Origin: an uncultured bacterium
Lineage (GTDB): Bacteria; Verrucomicrobiota; Kiritimatiellia; CAIKKV01; CAITUY01
Direction: 5' to 3'
NCBI GenBank assembly: GCA_903895695.1
Contig: CAITUY010000152.1
Span: 27,841-91,840 of the forward strand
DNA length: 64,000 nt
Position 1 is the first letter of the stretch, and each line of letters opens with the position of its first letter. The position numbers and the translations under genes are program-made. Positions 45,061 to 53,106 of this stretch are shown piece by piece. Below the pieces are notes generated by a model that searched no databases, was not told where the DNA came from, and saw only the letters and a program-made list of their open reading frames with translations.

Positions 45061-46194
45061 ATGCCACTCCCGCTCAAGAACCTGACGTCCGCTGGAATTC
45101 ACGATGCCTTGGCCCATGCAGGGGTTACGGCCCGGCTGGCCCGCCGGGTTCAAGCCGCAGTCTTGCGGCGCGGGGCACTGCCCGACCGCCTGCACGGCGT
45201 GTCGCCGGGACTGCTGGCCGAAGTACGGAACCTGACAACGATCCCGCACCTGCGCGACGTCGAAAGATCAATCTCGCCGCAGGACGGGTTCGCCAAGTAC
45301 GTCTTCTTGGGCGACGGTCCCGATCCGTTCGAAGCGGTACGCATCCCGCTGCTGCACCGGGCCGACGACCCGAAGTACATCGTGTGCGTGAGTTCCCAAG
45401 TGGGTTGCCCGCTGGGCTGCGCCTTCTGCGCCACCGGCCGCCTGGGCTTTCAACGCAATCTCGCCCCGTGGGAAATGGTGGACCAGGTCATCCGCATCCA
45501 GGCCGATTCTGCCCATCCGGTCCGCGGCGTCGTGTTTATGGGCATGGGTGACCCCATGCTGAATTACGACGCTGCGATCGAGGCCGCGGCGATCATGTCC
45601 GAGCCATGCGGCCTGGCGATCTCGGCCAAGGCCATCACGTTCTCCACGGCAGGCGTGATCCCGGGCATTCGCCGCTTCACCGCCGAACACCAGCCTTATC
45701 GGTTGGTCGTCTCGCTCACCTCGGCGGATCCCGCGCTACGACGCGACCTTATGCCCGTCGAATCCGCTCATCCCACCCCGGACCTGATCGCGGCGCTACG
45801 CGCCTATCACGCGGCCAGCCACGAACGGGTCACGCTCGCGTGGATCATGATCGCGGGGGTGAACGTGCGCGAGAAGGATGCCCGGCAACTGGCTGAACTC
45901 GTGCAGGGACTCCCGGTCAAACTCGATCTTATCGACGTCAACGACCCGACCGGGCGTTTCCAGCCACCCTCACCGGCCGAGTTGGACGCCTTCCGCGATG
46001 CGCTGCGCGTCCATCTCAAGGCGCCGGTGACGCGCCGGTACAGCGGCGGCCGGGACATTCACGCCGCCTGCGGCATGCTGGCGGGATCGCTGACCCTTAG
46101 AGCCCGTCCGAAAACCTGTTTGCCACACGGAGCGGAGCCGCTTCCGGCTCCGGCCGGCGCGGGAAGCCGCGCCGCTCCAACAAGCGGCAGATAG
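45061..46194 (+). CDS. rlmN: 23S rRNA/tRNA adenine C2-methyltransferase RlmN
   Basis: A 377-residue radical SAM enzyme that methylates C2 of A2503 in 23S rRNA and of A37 in some tRNAs. The cluster motif is C116-x3-C120-x2-C123 in VGCPLGCAFC. The family motifs GMGDPMLNYD (D replaces the more usual E) and FSTAGVIPGIRRF are present, and the catalytic C-terminal Cys is in HAACGMLAG. From about residue 347 onward the sequence (RARPKTCLPHGAEPL..) is encoded by a MITE-like element at 46100-46210 that supplies the stop codon, replacing the original C-terminus just after the essential region. ATG 45061 is 12 bp after the previous stop and fits MPLPLKNLTS; a TTG at 45052 is possible. Confidence 0.9.
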   Translation: MPLPLKNLTSAGIHDALAHAGVTARLARRVQAAVLRRGALPDRLHGVSPGLLAEVRNLTTIPHLRDVERSISPQDGFAKYVFLGDGPDPFEAVRIPLLHRADDPKYIVCVSSQVGCPLGCAFCATGRLGFQRNLAPWEMVDQVIRIQADSAHPVRGVVFMGMGDPMLNYDAAIEAAAIMSEPCGLAISAKAITFSTAGVIPGIRRFTAEHQPYRLVVSLTSADPALRRDLMPVESAHPTPDLIAALRAYHAASHERVTLAWIMIAGVNVREKDARQLAELVQGLPVKLDLIDVNDPTGRFQPPSPAELDAFRDALRVHLKAPVTRRYSGGRDIHAACGMLAGSLTLRARPKTCLPHGAEPLPAPAGAGSRAAPTSGR

Positions 46195-46210
46195 GTTTTC
46201 GAATAGGCTC
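46100..46210. mobile_element. MITE-like palindromic element in the 3' end of rlmN
   Basis: A 111-bp element whose two halves are imperfect inverted copies. The outer arms read GAGCC-N4-CGAAAACCT and AGGTTTTCG-N4-GGCTC, with further pairing inward (TGCC/GGCA, GGAGCGG/CCGCTCC, CCGGCCG). Direct TTA triplets flank it at 46097-46099 and 46211-46213. A GAG terminus with a 3-bp TNA target duplication is the pattern of the IS1031 group of the IS5 family, so a non-autonomous derivative of such an IS is likely. It contains no gene. Confidence 0.75.
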
Positions 46211-46248
46211 TTACTCGCCCGCCGCCCAGCCCTGCCACACAATACGGT

Positions 46249-46653
46249 TCAACCGCCATCCCGGCTCCGTGACTCGTACAATTCGAGGGGCAGCCCGTCG
46301 GGATCGGCAAAGAAGACGAACCGCCGCCGCGTGTGTTCGTCAAGCCGGACGGCCTCAACCGCCACCCCCGCGGCCTCCAGGCTGGCCTTCCAGGCCGCAA
46401 CGTCCTCCACCTCGAAGGCGACGTGGCGCAGACCGCAAGCTTCCGGATACGAGAGCCGCTTCGGCGGGTTCCGGAACGAAAAAAGCTCAAGTTGCGAGCC
46501 ATCGGGCAGCGCCAGGTCGAGCTTGTGCGAATCACGGTCCGCGCGGTAGTCCTCGGCTACTACGCGCAGTCCCAAGATCTCCGTGTAGAACCGCTTGGAC
46601 GCGGTGTAGTCGGAGCCAATGATCGCCACGTGAGGGATGCGGTTCAGTTGCAT
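46249..46653 (-). CDS. VOC family (glyoxalase/dioxygenase-like) protein
   Basis: A 134-residue vicinal-oxygen-chelate fold protein. The metal-ligand quartet is complete: H8 (IPHVAI), E56 (SQLELFSF), H77 (LRHVAFEV) and E124 (LPLELYE). It is most like the YaeR/GloA2 subgroup, for which a lactoylglutathione-lyase-type reaction is proposed. AGGAG lies 6 bp before ATG 46653. It is divergent from the SDR gene. Confidence 0.87.
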   Translation of the reverse strand: MQLNRIPHVAIIGSDYTASKRFYTEILGLRVVAEDYRADRDSHKLDLALPDGSQLELFSFRNPPKRLSYPEACGLRHVAFEVEDVAAWKASLEAAGVAVEAVRLDEHTRRRFVFFADPDGLPLELYESRSRDGG

Positions 46654-46709
46654 CGGGTCTCCTGCTGCGGGAGCCTAAGGGCGCGAGGCGACGGCGTCAA
46701 CCGGCTTTC

Positions 46710-46730
46710 GCCCGGCCTGCTGGGCCGGGC
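46710..46730. repeat. GC-rich hairpin in a divergent promoter region
   Basis: GCCCGGCC-TGCTG-GGCCGGGC has perfect 8-bp arms. It lies between the VOC and SDR starts. It may be a repeat remnant or part of the VOC leader. Confidence 0.5.
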
Positions 46731-46820
46731 CAACCGCAGATGGGGCATTCGAGGGTCACATTCCGGTGGGCACATCAGCGACCTGCCGCTATGCTGGTGC
46801 GCCATCGAGAGGAGGCAGTC

Positions 46821-47573
46821 ATGGAACCGCGTACGGCCGTCATTACTGGAGGCGCTCAGGGCATCGGCAAGGCCGTGGTCCGGCGGCTCCTGGGCAAAGG
46901 CATTTACGTCTTCATCGCCGACGTCGATCGCGAAGCCGGCGAGGAAACAGCGCTCGAATACGCCGCACTCGGTTCGCTCCGCTTCGTCGAGACGGACGTC
47001 GCCGACGAGACGCAGGTGCAGCGGCTCGCGACCGTTGTCCGCGAAACGACCGGCGGACTGGACCTGCTCGTCAACAACGCCGCCATCGGCCGCGGCGGGC
47101 CGGTAACCGACCTGGCGTTGGCCGACTGGAATCGCGTCATCGGCGTCAACTTGACCGGCCCGTTCCTGTGCGTCAAGCATCTGGCCCCGTTGCTGCGCGC
47201 CCGCAAGGGCGCCATCGTCAATATCGCCTCAACGCGCGCCTTCATGTCGGAACCGAACACCGAGGCCTATGCGGCCTCCAAGGGCGGCATCGCGGCCCTG
47301 ACGCACGCGCTAGCGGCCAGCCTCGGGCCGGACATCCGCGTGAACTGTATCAGTCCCGGATGGATCGAAACGGAATCGTGGCGCAAGACGGCCACCCGGC
47401 GGACCCCAACGCTGACGCCGGCCGACCACGCCCAGCACCCGGTCGGTCGCGTCGGCCGGGCCGACGACATCGCCGCCATGGTCGAGTTCCTCGCGTTCGG
47501 CGAGAGCGGCTTCATGACCGGCGCCAACGTCATCATTGACGGCGGCATGACGCGAAAGATGATTTATGTGTAG
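46821..47573 (+). CDS. Short-chain dehydrogenase/reductase (SDR)
   Basis: A 250-residue NAD(P)-dependent oxidoreductase of the classical SDR type. The cofactor motif TGGAQGIG is at 9-16, NNAA near 86-89, and the catalytic set N110, S137, Y150-x3-K154 is complete. An Asp after beta-2 (IADVD) favours NAD over NADP. ATG 46821 has GAGGAGG upstream. The substrate is not determined; no pathway partners adjoin it. Confidence 0.9.
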   Translation: MEPRTAVITGGAQGIGKAVVRRLLGKGIYVFIADVDREAGEETALEYAALGSLRFVETDVADETQVQRLATVVRETTGGLDLLVNNAAIGRGGPVTDLALADWNRVIGVNLTGPFLCVKHLAPLLRARKGAIVNIASTRAFMSEPNTEAYAASKGGIAALTHALAASLGPDIRVNCISPGWIETESWRKTATRRTPTLTPADHAQHPVGRVGRADDIAAMVEFLAFGESGFMTGANVIIDGGMTRKMIYV

Positions 47574-47644
47574 CGCCCCCCTCCCTCCTCTTGCCCCTCG
47601 TGCCTGCCGGTGTTACTCTGTGCGCGTAACACGGGGAATCCACG

Positions 47645-49372
47645 ATGACTGACCAAGGCAAGCCCGAGGCGAAGCCGACAGGCGAGCTGTCGCGCACCAT
47701 GCGCATCGACCTCACGGCCGACGCGCTCGCGGATGTCCAGACGGCGAGCCAGACCGTCCAGGTGCGTGCCCCGCCGAAGCGCCCCGTTATCCGCATCACC
47801 AAGCCCAAGACGGCCCTGGGCCAGGTCGGCGATTCGGATTTCCAGCAGCTTCTGCAGAACGTCTACGACGGCGCCGTCATCACCGATCTCTCCGGCCTCA
47901 TCATCGAGACCAACGTCCGCCTCTGCCAGTTCCTCGGTTACGAACACGACGCGCTCGCCCGCATGAGCATCTTCGACCTGCTCTACGGGTCCGATGAGAC
48001 GATCATCCCGATGATCCGGGAGAACCTCGCGAACACGCGGTTCATTCTGCTGCAGGCGTACTTCGTGCGCAAGGACCGCAGCGTGTTCCCGGCCGAGACC
48101 GCCATCAACCGCCTCTACCTCTCGGGCCAGGACTACCTCTGCTTCTTCGTCCGCGACATCACCCTGCGCAAGTCCGCCGAGGAGCAGCTCCGGACCGAGC
48201 ACACAGCCATCCAGACGGCCGGCAGCGGAATCGCCATCGCCGACGTCGAGGCCAGGCTCACCTACGTCAACCCCGCCATCGCCCGGATGTGGGGCGCCGG
48301 GACCGAGGGGGATCTGCAGAAGCTCACGCTTCACGACCTGTTCAGTGACGATGCGATCGGCAATGCCATCGTCGAAGCCGTGGCCTCCGGTCGCGTCTGG
48401 TCGGGGGAGACCGAGGCCCGGCGGTTGGACGGCAGCCGATTTTTCGTGCAGGCCGCCGCCACTGCCAACCTCGACGCGGATGATCAACTTGCCGGCATTG
48501 TGCTTTCGTTCACGGATGTCACCGAACGAAGACGCGCCGAAGCCCAGCGCGAGCAATATGCCGAGCAACTGCGCCAGCGCAACGCGGAGATGGAAGCCGA
48601 CCTCCACATGGCGCGCGAAATCCAGCAGGCCCTGCTGCCCCGCGGCTACCCCAGTTTCCCGGCCGGCGTCGCCGCCCCGCAAAGCCAACTCCGTTTTACC
48701 CACGTGTACCGTCCGAGCGCCATCCTGGGCGGGGATTTCTTCCACGTGTTGCCCATCGCCGACGATTGCGCCGGTGTCTTCCTCTGCGACGTCATGGGAC
48801 ACGGCATGCGGGCCGCCCTGGTGACGGCCATCGTGCGCGGGTTGATCGAGGAACTCAGGCCCCTCGCGCGCGACGCGGGGGCCTTCATGACCCGGTTGAA
48901 CCGGGAGTTCATGACCATCCTCCGCGATCCCGAGGAGTTCATGTTCGTCTCCGCTGCTTACGCCGTGATCGACTTGCGCGGGCGACGCTTGTCCATAGCC
49001 GAAGCCGGCCATCCCTCCCCGTACCTCATCCGCCGCGCCCACCGCCAGGCCATGCCCCTCCGCGCCGCAGGGGAAAGCTGCGGACCAGCCCTCGGCATCG
49101 TCGAGAACACCACCTATACCGCCCGAGACACAGATATCGGCGCCGGCGATGTTGTCCTGATGTACACGGACGGCATACTGGAGATCGAAGGCCCGGGCCG
49201 GGAAGAATTCGGCGAGGATCGCATGTGCGCCTGCATCCTGCGGCATCTCGATCTCGAGACAGGACCTCTGCTGGAACGCGTACTGCGGGACGCAGAGGGC
49301 TTCGGGGGTGACCACGGATTCGACGACGATGTCTGCCTGATCGCCGTGGAAGTCGCTCAGTTTCCGGAGTGA
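47645..49372 (+). CDS. PAS-PAS-SpoIIE (PP2C-type) serine phosphatase
   Basis: A 575-residue cytoplasmic signalling phosphatase. A PAS domain at about 60-175 (FQQLLQNVYDGAVITDLSGLI) and a second at about 190-305 (EHTAIQTAGSGIAIADVEARL) are followed by a coiled coil ending in MAREIQQALLPRGYP. The SpoIIE/RsbU phosphatase domain runs from about 345 to the end and carries the metal-binding Asp motifs GGDFF and CDVMGHGMRAA. It would dephosphorylate an anti-sigma-factor antagonist in response to a PAS-bound signal. No such partner genes are adjacent. GGGGA precedes ATG 47645. Confidence 0.9.
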   Translation: MTDQGKPEAKPTGELSRTMRIDLTADALADVQTASQTVQVRAPPKRPVIRITKPKTALGQVGDSDFQQLLQNVYDGAVITDLSGLIIETNVRLCQFLGYEHDALARMSIFDLLYGSDETIIPMIRENLANTRFILLQAYFVRKDRSVFPAETAINRLYLSGQDYLCFFVRDITLRKSAEEQLRTEHTAIQTAGSGIAIADVEARLTYVNPAIARMWGAGTEGDLQKLTLHDLFSDDAIGNAIVEAVASGRVWSGETEARRLDGSRFFVQAAATANLDADDQLAGIVLSFTDVTERRRAEAQREQYAEQLRQRNAEMEADLHMAREIQQALLPRGYPSFPAGVAAPQSQLRFTHVYRPSAILGGDFFHVLPIADDCAGVFLCDVMGHGMRAALVTAIVRGLIEELRPLARDAGAFMTRLNREFMTILRDPEEFMFVSAAYAVIDLRGRRLSIAEAGHPSPYLIRRAHRQAMPLRAAGESCGPALGIVENTTYTARDTDIGAGDVVLMYTDGILEIEGPGREEFGEDRMCACILRHLDLETGPLLERVLRDAEGFGGDHGFDDDVCLIAVEVAQFPE

Positions 49373-49382
49373 GGAGGGTGCC

Positions 49383-49431
49383 GTTCCACCTTCTACCATC
49401 CACCCTCCACCATTCCCTATTCCGTCTCACC
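49383..49431. repeat. Degenerate heptamer array (C..CCAC words)
   Basis: Consecutive 7-mers are GTTCCAC, CTTCTAC, CATCCAC, CCTCCAC, CATTCCC, TATTCCG and TCTCACC. The period is clear but the units are divergent. It fills the gap between the phosphatase and the convergent nucleotidyltransferase gene. Confidence 0.7.
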
Positions 49432-50332
49432 CCCATAGCTTCGCCGGGTACACGCCGGCTTCCACGAGGTGGCGGATGCCTTGCACGACCACGGGCTTGT
49501 CCTGCGGGTAAGTGACGCCAAACCACGATTCGGGCGTATCCAGGACGCGCACCGTGGCCGTGTGCTCGCCTATGAGCGTGTCGATCACGGCCGGCAGGTA
49601 GCACTCGGCCTTGGGATCGTTGGCGGAACGTGTCATGAAGGCCTTGAACTCGCGCTCGAGCGCCGGGAATAGCGCGGGCGTCAACCCCCACATGTTCATC
49701 GATACGCGCTCGTCGCCCGTCAGGCGTTGCCGCATGCCGTCGGCCTCGACATGGACGATGTGCCCGTCCGCCCGCTCGATCCGGGTGCGCTCGACCACAC
49801 GCCTTAAGAACCGTGCGGCATCGACTTCGCACACGCCGCGGGCCACGTGGCCGTGCTCCGAAAGCGTATTGCGGAGCGTGAAACCTACCATGCCATAGCG
49901 CGTCTCCCGTACCCCGACGTCACAAAGAAACGACCCAAGGGCCTCGAAGGACAGGCGTCCGTAGAAGTCGTCGGCGTTGATCACGGCGAACGGTTCGCGA
50001 ACCGCCTCGCGGCAGACGAGCACGGCGTGCGCCGTGCCCCACGGCTTACGGCGTTCGGCCGGCACCGTATGGCCCGCGGGCACATCGGCTAGGTCCTGGA
50101 ATACATAGTCCACCGGCACGTGCCGCTCGAAACGCGCGGCAACGAGCGAGCGAAAGTCGGCCTCGATGTCGCGCCGGATGACGCAGACGACGCGATCGAA
50201 CCCGGCCCGCAACGCATCGAAAACCGAATACTCGATCACGATCTCGCCGCTTGGCCCCACGGCTTCGATTTGCTTCAGTCCCCCGTACCGGCTGCCGATT
50301 CCGGCCGCCAGCACCACCAGCGTCATGCTCAT
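49427..50332 (-). CDS. Sugar-nucleotide-type nucleotidyltransferase
   Basis: A 301-residue GT-A fold nucleotidyltransferase. The signature LAAGIGSRYGGLKQ (about 8-21) and the metal-binding NADDFYG motif match the NTP_transferase family, probably a sugar-1-phosphate or related phosphate donor enzyme. ATG 50332 overlaps the stop of cca (ATGA), and GGAAGGGG lies upstream. It is the last gene of the minus-strand salvage operon. The substrate is not clear: this subgroup is usually annotated only as nucleotidyltransferase. Confidence 0.82.
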   Translation of the reverse strand: MSMTLVVLAAGIGSRYGGLKQIEAVGPSGEIVIEYSVFDALRAGFDRVVCVIRRDIEADFRSLVAARFERHVPVDYVFQDLADVPAGHTVPAERRKPWGTAHAVLVCREAVREPFAVINADDFYGRLSFEALGSFLCDVGVRETRYGMVGFTLRNTLSEHGHVARGVCEVDAARFLRRVVERTRIERADGHIVHVEADGMRQRLTGDERVSMNMWGLTPALFPALEREFKAFMTRSANDPKAECYLPAVIDTLIGEHTATVRVLDTPESWFGVTYPQDKPVVVQGIRHLVEAGVYPAKLWG

Positions 50333-51699
50333 CCTGTGTCCCCTTCCTTCTGCATCTCACCTCGCAGCCACTCCAGCAACGCCGCGCGATCCGCCACGCT
50401 GCCCTCAAGCTGCGCCTCGTACGCCCGCTTGCACCAAACCCCCACCTGCGGCCCCTCTTTCACCCCGAGACTCATCACATCATGACCGCTCACCCACGGC
50501 GCCGGCAAGACGGGTTCCGTGCGCATCTGCTCCCTGAAAGCCATCAAGTACTCGTAGTTTTCCAAGCCCCCGTGACTGGCCTGGCAGTCCAATCGGTGCA
50601 GTTCAAGTTCGGCCGGAAAGGTCGGGGCCCCCACGAGCCGACGCAGTGTGGCCCGGCGCATCTCATGCGTGTTTACGAACCGCATGTGGTTGCCCACCAT
50701 GAAGGCGATGGCGTCCGTATCATCGTTCGAGAACCGCAGGCGCGCCAGGATCACGCGCGCCATGTCGGCCCCCACGTTCGCGTGCCGTTCAAAACGGAAG
50801 CGTCCGTCGATCAGCTTCGCCGTCGGCGGCTTGCCGACGTCATGCAGCAGTACGGACCAAGCGAGCCGGACGTCGTCCGTGTGCATGGAGTTCAGCATGA
50901 TGACGGTATGCCGGAAGACATCCCCTTCCGGATGAAACTCCGGCGGTTGTTCGACGCCTTTCATGGCGGCGACCTCGGGTAACACGACCGCGAGCAGTCC
51001 CATGTCGTCCAAAAGCTCCAGGGCTTCGCCGGCGTGGACGGCCTCGATCCACAGGCGGCTGAGTTCGTCACGGACGCGTTCGGCGCTTACGCCGGCGATG
51101 GCCGCCGCCGTGGCGCGGATGGCCACCGCCGTAGCGTCGTCGAGCTGGAAGTCGAGGGTGGCGGCAAATCGCACGGCCCGCAGCATCCTCAAGTGGTCCT
51201 CACGAAACCGGTCAACTGGCTGACCGACAGTCCGCACCACGCGGCGGTCGAGATCGGCCCGACCATCCACGTGGTCGATCACAATGCCCTGCACCGGATC
51301 GAGGAACAAGGCGTTGATCGTAAAGTCCCGGCGGGAGGCGTCGGTCGCGGGATCGGAAAACGAGACTGTCGTCGGGTGGCGGCCGTCGACGTAATCGTGA
51401 TCGCGGCGAAACGTGGCCACTTCGTACCAGGCCCCATGCACCGGCACGCGCACCACGCCAAACGATTTTCCAACGGCCACCGAACCCCCGAACAGGGCCT
51501 GAACGCGGTCCGGGACCGCATCCGTGGCAATGTCGTAATCCTTGGGTGTCCGTCCCAGGATCAGGTCGCGCACGCACCCGCCGGCCCAGTAGGCGGTGTA
51601 GCCCGCGGTCCGGAGCCGGCGGGCGACCTCAGCGGCGCCGGCCTGCAACGGCGTCCCGGCCGGCACGGCCAGGGGTGTGATGACGGGGCCGGTACTCAC
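50329..51699 (-). CDS. CCA tRNA nucleotidyltransferase / poly(A) polymerase family, with HD domain
   Basis: A 456-residue class II nucleotidyltransferase. The GG motif is at 40-41 (AGGCVRD), the metal-binding D54-x-D56 in KDYDIAT, and the RRDFTINAL motif is present. A C-terminal HD segment (LLHDVGKPPT) follows. It should add or repair the 3' CCA of tRNAs; the poly(A) polymerase alternative cannot be excluded without motif C/D analysis. It is coupled by ATGA overlaps to both the cytidine deaminase upstream and the nucleotidyltransferase downstream. Confidence 0.87.
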   Translation of the reverse strand: MSTGPVITPLAVPAGTPLQAGAAEVARRLRTAGYTAYWAGGCVRDLILGRTPKDYDIATDAVPDRVQALFGGSVAVGKSFGVVRVPVHGAWYEVATFRRDHDYVDGRHPTTVSFSDPATDASRRDFTINALFLDPVQGIVIDHVDGRADLDRRVVRTVGQPVDRFREDHLRMLRAVRFAATLDFQLDDATAVAIRATAAAIAGVSAERVRDELSRLWIEAVHAGEALELLDDMGLLAVVLPEVAAMKGVEQPPEFHPEGDVFRHTVIMLNSMHTDDVRLAWSVLLHDVGKPPTAKLIDGRFRFERHANVGADMARVILARLRFSNDDTDAIAFMVGNHMRFVNTHEMRRATLRRLVGAPTFPAELELHRLDCQASHGGLENYEYLMAFREQMRTEPVLPAPWVSGHDVMSLGVKEGPQVGVWCKRAYEAQLEGSVADRAALLEWLRGEMQKEGDTG

Positions 51700-52136
51700 G
51701 AATGACGCGACCTCTTCACAAGGGCGAACGTGCGGGGCAGGCAGTCAGCGAGGGTGAGACGCTGAATGCGGTGCGGCGCGTCCAGCGGCGCGAGCAGGAC
51801 GATCAGTTCGGGACCGGCGAATTCGGCCAGTACCTGAAGGCAGGCGCCGCAGGGCGGCGCGGCCCGGCCCCGGCCGGCCGTCACGGCCACGGCGCGCAGC
51901 CGGCGTTCCCCGGCGGCAATGGCGGCAAAGACGGCGGCCCGCTCCGCGCAGACGGTCAAACCGTACGACGCGTTCTCAACATTGGCGCCCGCGAAGGTGC
52001 GCCCGCCGTCGGTCAGGACCGCCGCGCCAACCGGAAAACGAGAATAGGGGGAATAGCTTGCCGCCGAGGCCCGCGCCGCCCGGCGCACTAGCGCGCGTTC
52101 CCAGGCGGCGAGACGGAGTACGGCCCCTAGCGGCAT
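51696..52136 (-). CDS. cdd: Cytidine deaminase
   Basis: A 146-residue zinc deaminase that converts cytidine and deoxycytidine to uridine and deoxyuridine. The zinc motif is C63-A-E65 (TVCAERAA) with PC96-G-A-C99; FPVGAAVL and NVENASYG are typical. I chose ATG 52136, which gives the usual tetrameric-CDA length. A GTG at 52220 that overlaps the punA stop (GTGA) would give 174 residues and translational coupling, with a basic extension encoded by a GGGCGAGG hairpin. It lies in a salvage operon with deoA and punA. Confidence 0.88.
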   Translation of the reverse strand: MPLGAVLRLAAWERALVRRAARASAASYSPYSRFPVGAAVLTDGGRTFAGANVENASYGLTVCAERAAVFAAIAAGERRLRAVAVTAGRGRAAPPCGACLQVLAEFAGPELIVLLAPLDAPHRIQRLTLADCLPRTFALVKRSRHS

Positions 52137-52160
52137 CCCTGCCGCGCCTCTGCGTCGGCG

Positions 52161-52180
52161 GGGCGAGGACGCCCTCGCCC
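52161..52180. repeat. GGGCGAGG hairpin
   Basis: GGGCGAGG-ACGC-CCTCGCCC has perfect 8-bp arms, followed by a smaller GGTTC/GAACC pair near 52189-52200. It lies between punA and the chosen cdd start, or within an alternative cdd N-terminus. Confidence 0.6.
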
Positions 52181-52216
52181 TACCTGTTGGTTCCCGAACC
52201 GGTTCAATCCCGACTT

Positions 52217-53056
52217 TCACGGCGTCCCCTCCTTCACCGTCAACGCCACAAATTCCCGCAGGACGGCGGTCATGGCCGGGAGGGCCGCCGCGGCCCGCTC
52301 CAGCACTTCGCGATGCGACAGCGATTCCGTCAGGCCCGCCGCCGCATTGGTGATGCACGAGAGCCCTGCCACGCGCAGGCCGGCCGCGTGGGCCAGGATG
52401 GCTTCGGGAACCGTGGACATGCCGACCGCATCGGCGCCCAGTTTGCGGAAGGCGCGAATCTCGGCCGGCGTTTCATATGAGGGCCCGCTGACCGCCAGAT
52501 AGACACCGTGCGTCACGGGAACGGCGGCGCGGCGGGCCGCCGCGTCCAACCGGCTCCGCAGGTCGGAGTCGTAGACACAACTCATGTCGGGGAAGCGGGG
52601 ACCCCACGCCGGATCATGCGACCCGACCAGTGGATTCACGCCCATGGCGTTTATGTGGTCGTCGATCACCATCAGGCTCCCGGGAAGCAGCCCCTCGCGG
52701 ACGCCGCCCGCGCTGTTGGTCAGCACGATCGCCTTCGCGCCCAAGCCGCACGCGAGTGCCACGGGCAAGGCGACGGGGCCCCAGCCCACGCCCTCGTACC
52801 AATGGCGCCGGCCGACGAAAATGAGCACCTCGCCCCCCCCGCACTCAGCCCGGACCAATTGACCGGCGTGCCCGGCCACCTGGGTCGCACCGAGGCCCGG
52901 CAGGTCGGCATACGGAAGCGTGGCGAGGGTACCGAACCCCTGCGTCACGTCGCGCCAGCCGGACCCGAGCACAATCACGACCGGCGCGCGCAGCCCCGGC
53001 ATGGCCGCACGCACGGTCTCGAGGCAACGGTCTATCGAGTTCTGTTCACTCTTCAC
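52217..53056 (-). CDS. Purine nucleoside phosphorylase
   Basis: A 279-residue trimeric-type PNP that cleaves purine nucleosides with phosphate. The phosphate loop is LGSGW (about 30-34), HWYEGVG is in the middle, TNSAGGV and the signature GPSYETPAEIRAFRKLGADAVGMSTVPE are intact. The start used is GTG 53056, which lies inside a heptamer array (the N-terminus MKSEQNS is repeat-derived). An internal ATG at 53002 would still keep the active core. The gene follows deoA by 38 bp and overlaps the possible early cdd start. Confidence 0.88.
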   Translation of the reverse strand: MKSEQNSIDRCLETVRAAMPGLRAPVVIVLGSGWRDVTQGFGTLATLPYADLPGLGATQVAGHAGQLVRAECGGGEVLIFVGRRHWYEGVGWGPVALPVALACGLGAKAIVLTNSAGGVREGLLPGSLMVIDDHINAMGVNPLVGSHDPAWGPRFPDMSCVYDSDLRSRLDAAARRAAVPVTHGVYLAVSGPSYETPAEIRAFRKLGADAVGMSTVPEAILAHAAGLRVAGLSCITNAAAGLTESLSHREVLERAAAALPAMTAVLREFVALTVKEGTP

Positions 53057-53106
53057 AGTTCACTTTTCACTGTTCACTGTTCACTGTTTACTGTTTACTG
53101 ATCACT
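53044..53106. repeat. Nine-unit heptamer array GTTCACT
   Basis: Units are GTTCACT, CTTCACA, GTTCACT, TTTCACT, GTTCACT x2, GTTTACT x2 and GATCACT. It covers the 3' end of deoA, the gap and the start codon of punA. It uses the same word (in complement) as the arrays at 29061-29151. Confidence 0.95.
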
